The notes beneath the pieces were generated by a model, which saw nothing but the letters and a program-made list of their open reading frames with translations, did no database searches and had not been told where the DNA came from. A DNA stretch of 64,000 bases from Paraburkholderia bannensis NBRC 103871 (GTDB lineage: Bacteria > Pseudomonadota > Gammaproteobacteria > Burkholderiales > Burkholderiaceae): NCBI RefSeq assembly GCF_000685015.1, contig NZ_BAYA01000013.1, forward strand, positions 203,944 through 267,943, written 5' to 3'. Of this stretch, positions 25,533-33,144 are shown piece after piece (the first letter of the stretch is position 1; every line of letters starts with the position of its first letter). A program made the translations under genes and the position numbers.

Positions 25533-26750
25533 ATGTCGGATATCGAATGCGCGCAGACGTCGCGCGCCAATCAATCGAAAACTCGCAATAAAAACCATTG
25601 GGCGGCCGTCTGGTCGCTCGCGCTTGGCTCATTCGCCAGTGTGACCACCGAGTTCCTGCCCGTGGGCGTGCTCCCCGAAGTCGCGCACACCTTCAACATC
25701 TCCGATGGCCAGGCCGGACTGATGATGACGTCGCCCGCGCTATTCGCGGCCGTCGCCGCGCCTGGCGTGATGATCGCAGCGGGCCGCATCGACCGGCGGC
25801 GCGTGTTGATCGGCCTGTCCGTGATCCTGCTTGCGGCGTGCCTGATCGCCGCCTTCGCGCAAAGCTTCCCGATGCTGCTGGTGAGCCGCGCGATGGTCGG
25901 CGCGAGTCTTGGCGCGTTCTGGTCGCTGGGTCTCGCGGCCGCCGGACGACTCGTCGCGCCGGAGCATGTGCATCGCGCGGCGGGGACAATCTTCGGCGGC
26001 GCCGCACTCGCGATGATCGTGGGGCTGCCTTTCGGCACCTTGCTTGCGGGCTTCTTTTCGTGGCGTGGCGCGTTCCTGGGCGCGGGCGTGCTGGCCACGC
26101 TCGCGTTGATCGCGCAGATCATCGTGCTGCCGCCCATGCCCGCGCAAACCAAGCTGCGTCTCGCAGGCTTCGCCGCGTTCGCGCGCCAGCGTGCTGCGCA
26201 ACTGAGTCTTGCGCTGACGTTGCTCGTGTTCATCACGCACTTCGGCGCGTACACGTACTTGATGCCGCTGCTGATCCAGGCTGGCGTGTCCGGCGATACC
26301 GGCACGTGGGTGCTGCTCGCGTATGGCTTCTGCGCGCTCGTGGCGAATTTCGCGGCGGGGCGTTATGTGAGCCGCAAGCTCAGCGCAGCGATGCTCGGCA
26401 ATATTCTGCTGCTTGCCGTCGTGCTGGCCGTGCTGCCCTCGCTGGATCACGCGCGCTTGACGGTGCTCGCGGGCGTGATGATCTGGGGCGTTGCCTGGGG
26501 CGCGCTGCCGCTATGCCTGAACGTCTGGCACAGGCGCGTGCCCGATGGCGAAAGCGAAGCCGCCGCCGCGCTCTTTACGCTTGCGACGCAAGTAGCGATT
26601 GCGCTTGGCTCGGTCGTGGGCGGCGTGGTCGTCGACCATCAAAGCCTGGGCGCCGATTATCGCTATTGCGCGCTGATGGGATTCGTCGCCGCGGCGCTCG
26701 TGGTGCGGGCGCGCTCGCGCAAACTTCATACGACCAAGGAACACGCATGA
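25533..26750 (+). CDS. MFS transporter (DHA1-type)
   Basis: Inner-membrane major facilitator of 405 residues with twelve predicted helices. The first helix region LALGSFASVTTEFLPVGVLPEV, loop GRIDRRRVLIGLS after helix 2, and the GASLGAFWSLGLAAAGRLV region mark the DHA1 (AraJ/SotB/NepI-like) efflux branch. The start is the ATG at 25533. It overlaps the RidA gene by 4 bases (ATGA), so the two are translationally coupled. Substrate unknown; purine nucleoside, sugar and drug efflux are all possible. The 197 bases upstream hold TACAAT at 25390-25395, a plausible -10, but no clear -35. Confidence 0.88.
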   Translation: MSDIECAQTSRANQSKTRNKNHWAAVWSLALGSFASVTTEFLPVGVLPEVAHTFNISDGQAGLMMTSPALFAAVAAPGVMIAAGRIDRRRVLIGLSVILLAACLIAAFAQSFPMLLVSRAMVGASLGAFWSLGLAAAGRLVAPEHVHRAAGTIFGGAALAMIVGLPFGTLLAGFFSWRGAFLGAGVLATLALIAQIIVLPPMPAQTKLRLAGFAAFARQRAAQLSLALTLLVFITHFGAYTYLMPLLIQAGVSGDTGTWVLLAYGFCALVANFAAGRYVSRKLSAAMLGNILLLAVVLAVLPSLDHARLTVLAGVMIWGVAWGALPLCLNVWHRRVPDGESEAAAALFTLATQVAIALGSVVGGVVVDHQSLGADYRYCALMGFVAAALVVRARSRKLHTTKEHA

Positions 26751-27139
26751 CCGATCGCGAATTGATCATTCCGCAGCAGATGCAGGCAATTGTGGAGCGC
26801 GCCGGCTACGTGCCGGCGGTGAAGGTCGGCAAGACCGTGTATTGCGCGGGCCAGGTCGGTCGCACGGCCAGTCTTGAAGTGATCGCCGATCCCGAAGCGC
26901 AGTTCGCGGTCTGCTGGGAAAACCTGCGCATCGTGCTGGCTGAGGCGGGCTGCACGTTCGACGACGTCGTCGACATGACGACGTATCACGTGCAGATGAG
27001 CGAGCACATGGCGATCTTTCGCGCCGTAAAAGATCGGGTGTTTCCACGCGGCACCTGCGCATGGACGTCGATTGGCGTATCCGAACTCGCGCGGCCCGGC
27101 CTGCTCGTGGAGATCAAGTGCGTCGCGGTGCAGCGCTAA
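26747..27139 (+). CDS. RidA/YjgF-family protein lacking the catalytic arginine
   Basis: Small cytoplasmic Rid-superfamily protein of 130 residues; the fold is a trimer with intersubunit clefts. Family landmarks are KTVYCAGQVGR, ENLRIVLAEAGCTFDDVVDMTTYHV and a C-terminal LLVEIKCVAV strand. In true RidA enamine/imine deaminases an arginine sits in the ART..V motif just before that strand; here the sequence reads CAWTSIGVSEL, with Trp where Arg is expected, so it probably belongs to a Rid subgroup without deaminase activity. It overlaps the MFS gene by ATGA. A strong terminator follows. Confidence 0.88.
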   Translation: MTDRELIIPQQMQAIVERAGYVPAVKVGKTVYCAGQVGRTASLEVIADPEAQFAVCWENLRIVLAEAGCTFDDVVDMTTYHVQMSEHMAIFRAVKDRVFPRGTCAWTSIGVSELARPGLLVEIKCVAVQR

Positions 27140-27141
27140 AC

Positions 27142-27182
27142 AAAAACGGCGTCGGGATGAACCTCATCCCGGCGCCGTTTTT
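27142..27182. terminator. Bidirectional Rho-independent terminator
   Basis: AACGGCGtCGGGATGA is followed by ACC and TCATCCCGgCGCCGTT, a long near-perfect stem with AAAAA before and TTTTT after. It serves both the RidA gene on the plus strand and glpF arriving on the minus strand. Confidence 0.92.
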
Positions 27183-27203
27183 CACGCTTGAATCACGCTC
27201 GCA

Positions 27204-27920
27204 TCAATGCGTAGCGTGCAGGTACAGATACAGCGTCGATGCCGCCACGCCGCCCAGCAGCGGGCCGACGACGGGGATCCACGCATAGCGCCAGTCGCTG
27301 TCGCGCTTGCCCGGGATCGGCAGCAGCGCGTGCATGATGCGCGGCGAGAGATCGCGTGCGGGGCTCATCGCGTAGCCCGTGGGGCCGCCCAGCGAAATGC
27401 CGATGCCGAGCACGAGCAGGCCGACCGGCAGCGCGTCGAGCGCACCCAGGCCCACTTGCGGCGCAGCCAGGTACAGCACGCCCAGGATCAGCACGAAAGT
27501 GCAAATCGCTTCGGTGATGACATTGTGGCGCACGCAACGAATCGCCGGCCCGGTGCAGAACACGGCGAGCTTGAGATCCGCGTCTTCTTCGTTCGCAAAG
27601 TGCTGACGATAGGCGAGCCACACGAGAAACGCGCCCGCCATGCCGCCGAGCATCTGCGCGGCGATATAGCCGCCCACTTTCGACCACGCAAACTTGCCTG
27701 CCAGCGCGAGGCTGATCGTCACGATCGGGTTCAGGTGCGCGCCGCTGTACGCCGCCGTCACGTAGACGGCCACGAACACGGCCATCGCCCAGCCCATCAC
27801 GATGACGATAAGATCCGCGCCGCGGCCCTTGGTTTTGGCGAGCAGCACGTTGGCGACCGCGCCGTTGCCGAGCAGCACGAGAATCGCTGTGCCGATGAAT
27901 TCCGCAATATAGGGTGACAT
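27204..27920 (-). CDS. glpF: Aquaglyceroporin / glycerol facilitator GlpF
   Basis: Inner-membrane MIP-family channel of 238 residues for glycerol entry. The two half-helix loops are recognisable but altered: the first reads GAHLNPIVTIS with NPI at residues 64-66 and the second GYAMSPARDLSPR with SPA at 186-188, instead of NPA and NPA. Arg189 and Asp190, typical of glycerol channels, remain. GGYIAAQMLGGMAGAFLVWL and IPVVGPLLGG are usual GlpF elements. It is the last gene of glpR-glpD-glpK-glpF and lies 171 bases after glpK. Confidence 0.93.
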   Translation of the reverse strand: MSPYIAEFIGTAILVLLGNGAVANVLLAKTKGRGADLIVIVMGWAMAVFVAVYVTAAYSGAHLNPIVTISLALAGKFAWSKVGGYIAAQMLGGMAGAFLVWLAYRQHFANEEDADLKLAVFCTGPAIRCVRHNVITEAICTFVLILGVLYLAAPQVGLGALDALPVGLLVLGIGISLGGPTGYAMSPARDLSPRIMHALLPIPGKRDSDWRYAWIPVVGPLLGGVAASTLYLYLHATH

Positions 27921-28091
27921 GTTGGTTGTCTCACTTATTGTGCAGCGGGCATGCGTGGCCGATCTTCCGGCCCGCTGCCCGCCCGCTATTGTTGTGTGAT
28001 TGGGTTACTTGGGATGCCCTGTTTCTACCACTGTGCTTCTACTGCGCTTTACTGCATGACTGCATGACTACAGGTCTGCTCGCGCGCCGAC

Positions 28092-29597
28092 TCACTGCGT
28101 GTCGTCGGCCCACGCCTTCGCGGCGCGCACTGCACGCTGCCAGCCCGCACGGCACGCATCGACCTGCGAAGCCGCCATGCCCGGCGCGAAACGCTTGTCC
28201 ACGTGCCACTGGCCTTGCAGCTCGTCCACGTTCTTCCAGTAGCCGACCGCGAGGCCTGCGAGATACGCCGCGCCCAGCGCGGTCGTTTCGGTGATCTGCG
28301 GGCGCACCGCATCCACGCCCAGCAGGTCTGCCTGGAACTGCATCAGCAGGTTGTTCGCGCTCGCGCCGCCGTCCACGCGCAGCTCGCCCACGCTGATGCC
28401 CGAATCGGCTTCCATCGCCGCGAGCACGTCGAGCGACTGATACGCGATCGAATCGAGCGCCGCACGCGCGACATGCGCCGAAGTCGTGCCGCGCGTCACG
28501 CCGAACAGCGACCCGCGTGCACGCGCGTTCCAGTGCGGCGCGCCCAGACCCGCGAATGCAGGCACGAGATAAACGCCGTCGGTATGCGGCACGCTCGCGG
28601 CCAGCGCTTCGATTTCCGACGCGCTCTTGATGATGCCCATGCCGTCGCGCAGCCACTGCACCACCGCGCCCGCGATAAAGATGCTGCCTTCGAGCGCGTA
28701 ATTGACCTGGTCGCCGATCTGCCATGCAATCGTCGTGACAAGGTTGTTCTTCGACTCGATGGGCTTGTCGCCCGTGTTCATCATCAGGAAGCAGCCCGTA
28801 CCGTAGGTGTTCTTCACCATGCCGGTGTGCGTGCACATCTGGCCGAACAGCGCCGCCTGCTGGTCGCCTGCGATACCGGCAAGCGGGATCTTCGAGGCAA
28901 ACACCGTCGTCTTGGTCGGCCCATAAATTTCGGATGACGAACGGACTTCCGGCAGCATGCTGCGCGGAATGTCGAGCGCTTCGAGCAGTTCGTTGTCCCA
29001 CTGGCGCGTGTGGATGTTGAACAGCATCGTGCGCGATGCGTTGGTCACGTCCGTCACGTGCAGTTCGTGCTTGGTGAAGTTCCACACGAGCCAGCTGTCG
29101 ACCGTGCCGAACGCGAGCTTGCCCTGACGCGCCTTTTCGCGCGCGCCTTCGACGTTGTCGAGGATCCAGCGGATCTTGGTGCCCGAGAAATACGAATCGA
29201 TCGGCAGGCCGGTCTTCGCGCGCACTTTCTCTTCCAGGCCTTGCGCCTTGAGCTGGTCGCAGAAGTCGGCCGTGCGGCGGTCTTGCCAGACGATCGCGTT
29301 GTAGATCGGGTGGCCGGTTTCGCGATCCCAGACGATGGTGGTTTCGCGCTGGTTCGTGATGCCGATGGCGGCGATATTGGTGCCGTTCATGCCCGCGCGC
29401 GTGACGGCTTCGGCGGCGACGCCAGCCTGCGTCGACCAGATTTCCTGCGGATCGTGCTCGACCCAGCCCGGACGCGGATAAATCTGTTCGAACTCTTTCT
29501 GCGCCGTCGAAACGATACGGCCCTGGCGGTCGAACAGCATCGCGCGCGAACTCGTGGTGCCCTGGTCGAGCGCGAGAATGTATTGTTGATCCTGCAT
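28092..29597 (-). CDS. glpK: Glycerol kinase GlpK
   Basis: Cytoplasmic FGGY-family kinase that makes sn-glycerol-3-phosphate from glycerol and ATP, 501 residues. The N-terminal phosphate loop is YILALDQGTTSSRAMLFD, followed by GWVEHDPQEIW, TNQRETTIVWDR and GIAGDQQAALFGQ; the C-terminal domain has YLVPAFAGLGAPHW and RVDGGASANNLLMQFQADLLG. The ATG at 29595-29597 is chosen because AAGGAGA lies 9 bases upstream; an ATG three codons earlier touches that site. It follows glpD by 108 bases and precedes glpF. Confidence 0.97.
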   Translation of the reverse strand: MQDQQYILALDQGTTSSRAMLFDRQGRIVSTAQKEFEQIYPRPGWVEHDPQEIWSTQAGVAAEAVTRAGMNGTNIAAIGITNQRETTIVWDRETGHPIYNAIVWQDRRTADFCDQLKAQGLEEKVRAKTGLPIDSYFSGTKIRWILDNVEGAREKARQGKLAFGTVDSWLVWNFTKHELHVTDVTNASRTMLFNIHTRQWDNELLEALDIPRSMLPEVRSSSEIYGPTKTTVFASKIPLAGIAGDQQAALFGQMCTHTGMVKNTYGTGCFLMMNTGDKPIESKNNLVTTIAWQIGDQVNYALEGSIFIAGAVVQWLRDGMGIIKSASEIEALAASVPHTDGVYLVPAFAGLGAPHWNARARGSLFGVTRGTTSAHVARAALDSIAYQSLDVLAAMEADSGISVGELRVDGGASANNLLMQFQADLLGVDAVRPQITETTALGAAYLAGLAVGYWKNVDELQGQWHVDKRFAPGMAASQVDACRAGWQRAVRAAKAWADDTQ

Positions 29598-29705
29598 GTC
29601 TCTCATCTCCTTCCGTACGTAGTTGTGATTCGCGCCGCTATCGTGGCTGTGCTGCTGCGCGATGCGGCGCGCGATGTTGCTACCTGCCTCTGCAACCTGC
29701 CTGCT

Positions 29706-31253
29706 TTAGTGCGGCACGGCCGTCCGCGCCTGGCTCGTGGCGAACCACGATTCGAGCGCGGCCGTCACGGCTTCCAGCGTGCCCGGCGTCACATGCAGGC
29801 CGAGCTTCGAGCGGCGCCACAGCACATCCTCGGCGCAGGTCGCCCATTCGGTATCGCGCAGATAGCGCAGTTCGGCCTCATAGATGCCGGGTGCGATCTG
29901 CGGGCCAAGATCGTCGAGCGACTTCGCCGCGCCGATCAAACGTTCGGCACGCGTGCCGTAAGCGCGCGCATAGCGCAGCGCGAGTTGCGCGGGCAGCCAG
30001 GCGAAACGCTTCGCCAGGCTCTCTGCGAACGGCGCGAAACGCGCATTGGCGATGTCGCCGCCAGGCAGCGGCTTGCCCGCCGTCCACGCGCCCGCCTTAC
30101 TGCCGAGCACGGTTGCCAGCATGTCGCCAGCCTCTTCGGCCAGCTTGCGGAAGGTCGTGATCTTGCCGCCGAACACCGAGAGCAGCGGCGCATTGTCGGC
30201 ACCGTCCATTTCGAGGCGATAGTCGCGCGTCACCGCCGATGCGTTCTTCGCGCCCTCTTCCTCAAGGAGCGGACGCACGCCCGAATAAGTCCAGTGCACA
30301 TCGGAGGGCGAGATCTTACGCTTGAAATAGCGATTGATCGACTCGCAGAGGTAACGCGTTTCGTCGCCGTCGATCGCCACTTTGGCGGGATCGTTGCGAT
30401 ATTCCACGTCGGTCGTGCCGATCAGCGTGAAATCGTGCTCGTAGGGAATCGCGAAAATGATGCGCTTGTCGGGGTTCTGGAAGATGTAGGCATGGTCGTG
30501 ATCGAACAGGCGCTTCGTCACGATATGGCTGCCCTTCACGAGGCGCACGCTGTGCTGCGCGCCCTGTCCGAGCGCGCCGTGCAGCACCTCGCCCACCCAC
30601 GGGCCGGCCGCGTTGGCCACCGCGCGGGCGCGCACGTCGAAGGTGCTGCCGTCGGCGCGGCGCAGCGTCGCCTGCCACTCGCCTTCGCCGCTGGCGTTCT
30701 TCACGCGCTGCGCGGCCACGAGTTTCGTACGCGTGAGGATGCGCGCGCCGCGCTCCTGCGCATCGAGCGCGTTGAGCACCACGAGTCGCGCATCGTCGAC
30801 CCAGCCGTCCGAATACACGAAGCCGCGGCGGATCGAATCGATCAGCGGTGCGCCCGCCGCATGGCGGCGCATGTCGATGCCGCGCGAGCCCGGCAGCAGT
30901 TCGCGCTTCGCGAGGTGATCGTAGAGAAACAGGCCGATGCGAATGAGCCAGGCCGGACGCAGGTTCGGCATGTGCGGCATGACGAAACGCAACGGCCACA
31001 TGATGTGCGGCGCCGCGCGCAGCAGCGTCTCGCGCTCCTGCAGCGCCTTGCGCACGAGCCCGAATTCCTTGTACTCCAGATAGCGCAAGCCGCCGTGAAT
31101 CAGCTTGGTGCTGGCCGACGAAGTATGCGAAGCCAGATCGTCCTGCTCGCAAAGGAGCACGGACAGCCCGCGCCCGGCTGCGTCGCGCGCGATGCCCGCG
31201 CCGTTGATCCCGCCGCCCACGACGAGCAGATCGTACCGATTCTCTTGAGTCAC
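29706..31253 (-). CDS. glpD: Aerobic glycerol-3-phosphate dehydrogenase GlpD
   Basis: Membrane-associated FAD flavoenzyme of 515 residues that oxidises glycerol-3-phosphate to dihydroxyacetone phosphate and passes electrons to quinone. The dinucleotide-binding motif is DLLVVGGGINGAGIARDAA near the N-terminus; LASHTSSASTKLIHGGLRYLE is diagnostic of GlpD. The C-terminal domain carries DVLWRRSKLGLHV. A GTG at 31251-31253 (VTQENRYD) with GGAAA upstream fits the family length; further upstream ATGs are in frame but would add a charged non-homologous tail. Clustered GlpR-type operators lie just upstream. Confidence 0.96.
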   Translation of the reverse strand: MTQENRYDLLVVGGGINGAGIARDAAGRGLSVLLCEQDDLASHTSSASTKLIHGGLRYLEYKEFGLVRKALQERETLLRAAPHIMWPLRFVMPHMPNLRPAWLIRIGLFLYDHLAKRELLPGSRGIDMRRHAAGAPLIDSIRRGFVYSDGWVDDARLVVLNALDAQERGARILTRTKLVAAQRVKNASGEGEWQATLRRADGSTFDVRARAVANAAGPWVGEVLHGALGQGAQHSVRLVKGSHIVTKRLFDHDHAYIFQNPDKRIIFAIPYEHDFTLIGTTDVEYRNDPAKVAIDGDETRYLCESINRYFKRKISPSDVHWTYSGVRPLLEEEGAKNASAVTRDYRLEMDGADNAPLLSVFGGKITTFRKLAEEAGDMLATVLGSKAGAWTAGKPLPGGDIANARFAPFAESLAKRFAWLPAQLALRYARAYGTRAERLIGAAKSLDDLGPQIAPGIYEAELRYLRDTEWATCAEDVLWRRSKLGLHVTPGTLEAVTAALESWFATSQARTAVPH

Positions 31254-31344
31254 CTGCGTTTCCTGTTTATGGCTTGGTGTGCCTTCGTCCGGCGTCGCTC
31301 GACGCCCCCGATCGGGCCCCATGCGAATCCAGATACGAACCAGA

Positions 31345-31374
31345 AATGTTCGAATGCGAAATCTAACGAACAAA
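31345..31374 (-). promoter_or_regulatory. GlpR operator cluster (glpD-proximal)
   Basis: AATGTTCGAA (31345-31354) matches the left half of the GlpR operator, which I recall as WATGTTCGWT-AWCGAACATW, and AACGAACAAA (31365-31374) matches the right half with one or two mismatches. The site is about 90 bases ahead of the glpD start codon. Further TTCG-rich half-sites (for example AAAGTTCGAT at 31386-31395) follow. Confidence 0.6.
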
Positions 31375-31550
31375 ATCGAAAAAGTAAAGTTCGATCAGAC
31401 GAAACCGGTGGAAACGACGAAAATGCGGGCGTTTTGGCGCGAAAAGGGTCGGAAAACTGGGGTTTTCCCGCAGGATGAGGTCGCTACAGGGGATGGAAAA
31501 GCACGTTCGGCGGCATGTTAGCCGCCTGTCAGGAAACAGAACGAACCCGA

Positions 31551-31586
31551 AAATGTTCGAATTCTTTTCGTTCGATGTTCGTTTTT
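31551..31586 (-). promoter_or_regulatory. GlpR operator cluster (glpR-proximal)
   Basis: AAATGTTCGAATT at 31551-31563 and GATGTTCGTT at 31574-31583 are two copies of the GlpR half-site, with GAACGAAC at 31539-31546 as an opposing half. They sit just past the glpR stop codon. The 364-base glpR-glpD gap (31254-31617) contains no gene and is otherwise mostly AT-biased TTCG-rich text. Confidence 0.55.
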
Positions 31587-31617
31587 ATGTCAGAGCGCGA
31601 GGGTGATAGCGCGACAC

Positions 31618-32397
31618 TTACTGGGCGACATACACCGCCGTACCGGCCTGGGCGATGGTTTCGTCCATCTCGGCGGGCAGGGGCTTGTCGGTGAACAGCG
31701 CGTGGATCTGGCTCAGGTGGCCCTGGCGCACGAGCGCAGGCCGGCCGAACTTCGAATGGTCGGTGACGAGATAAACGGTGCGCGCGTGCTGGATGATCGC
31801 CTCCGCCACGCGCACTTCGCGCGTATCGAAATCGCGCAGCGTGCCATCGGTTTCGATCGCCGAGGTGCCGATGATCGCGTAGTCCACCTTGAACTGGCGG
31901 ATGAAATCGATCGTCAGCTCGCCGACGATGCCCTTGTCCCAGGGCCGCACGATGCCGCCCGTGATGAGCACTTCGCACTCGGGATAGCCGCTCATCATGC
32001 TGGCGACGTTCAGGTTGTTGGTGATGACGCGCAGGCCGCGATGATGGTTGAGCGCGCGCGCGACTTCCTCGGTGGTGGTGCCGAGGTTGATGAAGAGCGA
32101 CGCCTGATCAGGAATATGCGAGGCGGCGAGTGCGCCGATGCGGCGCTTCTCGTCGTGGAACATTTGCTGGCGTGCGCTGTAGGAGACGTTCTCGGCGCTC
32201 GTGGGCAGGCTCGCGCCGCCGTGGTAGCGGCGCAGCAGGTTCATGTCGGCGAGCCAGTTGACGTCGCGGCGGATCGTCTGCGGCGTCACGTTGAAGTGCG
32301 CGGCAAGATCGTCGACGGTCACGAAGCCGTCACGCTGCACCCATTCGAGCAGTTCCTGCTGGCGCGCGTTGAGGGTGAGGCGGGGGTCTCGGGTCAT
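31618..32397 (-). CDS. glpR: Glycerol-3-phosphate regulon repressor GlpR
   Basis: DeoR-family repressor of 259 residues that releases DNA on binding glycerol-3-phosphate. The helix-turn-helix region reads RQQELLEWVQRDGFVTVDDLAAHFNVTPQTIRRDVNWLA, followed by LLRRYHGGASLP. The C-terminal DeoRC sensor has INLGTTTEEVARAL, ITNNLNVA and TDHSKFGRPA. It heads the minus-strand glycerol operon and is followed by operators it should bind. Confidence 0.95.
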   Translation of the reverse strand: MTRDPRLTLNARQQELLEWVQRDGFVTVDDLAAHFNVTPQTIRRDVNWLADMNLLRRYHGGASLPTSAENVSYSARQQMFHDEKRRIGALAASHIPDQASLFINLGTTTEEVARALNHHRGLRVITNNLNVASMMSGYPECEVLITGGIVRPWDKGIVGELTIDFIRQFKVDYAIIGTSAIETDGTLRDFDTREVRVAEAIIQHARTVYLVTDHSKFGRPALVRQGHLSQIHALFTDKPLPAEMDETIAQAGTAVYVAQ

Positions 32398-32482
32398 GTT
32401 TTGGGGCGCAGTTTGAGAGGGACTGGCCGTATTGTAAGGGGAGGGGAGCGGAGCGATCCGTTATGCGGGACGCAAGCGGGTA

Positions 32483-32962
32483 TCAATGCCGCGTGCCGGG
32501 GATATCCGGTGTCGTGGGGAAATTCACCCAGGCCGCTTCGACCCGTTGTTTAGGCAGGAAGTGAAACTCGATAAAGCCATCGTGCTTGTTGGTGAGCGGT
32601 GGCACAGGAATGTCGGTTTCGAAGGTGTCGTGGGGTGCATTCGCGAGGTATTGCTCCTTCGTCCACTCAAGCTCGACTTTTACATGCAGTTGTTTCGCGC
32701 TTTTGGGAATCGAGAAACAGCAGACGATGCCACCGCCTCCACCGGATTGATGCGCTTCAGACGCGCCTGCGGCAAAGCCATTTACAAAGAAGTTGACGAT
32801 ATGCCGATCCGTATAGTTATAGCCAATCACGGCATAAGGGCCGTAGGCGGCTTCGCTTGAAATGCTGATGTAGCTCCATACAGCGCCGCCCACAAGCAAC
32901 GCAGCAAGAACAACACGCCGGACGCTTCTGCTGGGTCTATTTGGAGAACGCTCTCGTTTCAT
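32483..32962 (-). CDS. DUF3304 domain protein
   Basis: A 159-residue protein with an N-terminal membrane anchor or signal (RVVLAALLVGGAVWSYISI, about residues 16-34) and a periplasmic domain. VIGYNYTDRHIVNFFVNGF and a SGGGGGIVCCFSIPK segment with adjacent cysteines identify DUF3304. Family members in Proteobacteria are often encoded beside type VI phospholipase effectors and are suspected immunity proteins, but no effector is next to this one. Its base composition looks lower in GC than neighbouring genes, a hint of acquisition. The 85 bases before glpR and the weak ribosome site leave its expression unclear. Confidence 0.75.
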   Translation of the reverse strand: MKRERSPNRPSRSVRRVVLAALLVGGAVWSYISISSEAAYGPYAVIGYNYTDRHIVNFFVNGFAAGASEAHQSGGGGGIVCCFSIPKSAKQLHVKVELEWTKEQYLANAPHDTFETDIPVPPLTNKHDGFIEFHFLPKQRVEAAWVNFPTTPDIPGTRH

Positions 32963-33144
32963 CGTTTCAGTCTTTTTTGTTTATCGTTCGCATAGCAATT
33001 TATCGCATATCGATACCTGCGTGCTTCATATCGCGCTATCTATATCGCCGCCCCCGCAAAGCAACTGACGAATCCGACTTTGGGCACTGCGCCTGCGCCG
33101 CTAATATCGCCGCTCCAATAAACAAAAGTACTAGAACAACGACG

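Noticed and set aside
29010..31478. An 822-codon open frame on the plus strand
   Set aside because: It mirrors glpK and glpD, which have full-length family matches on the other strand; the product has shadow composition.
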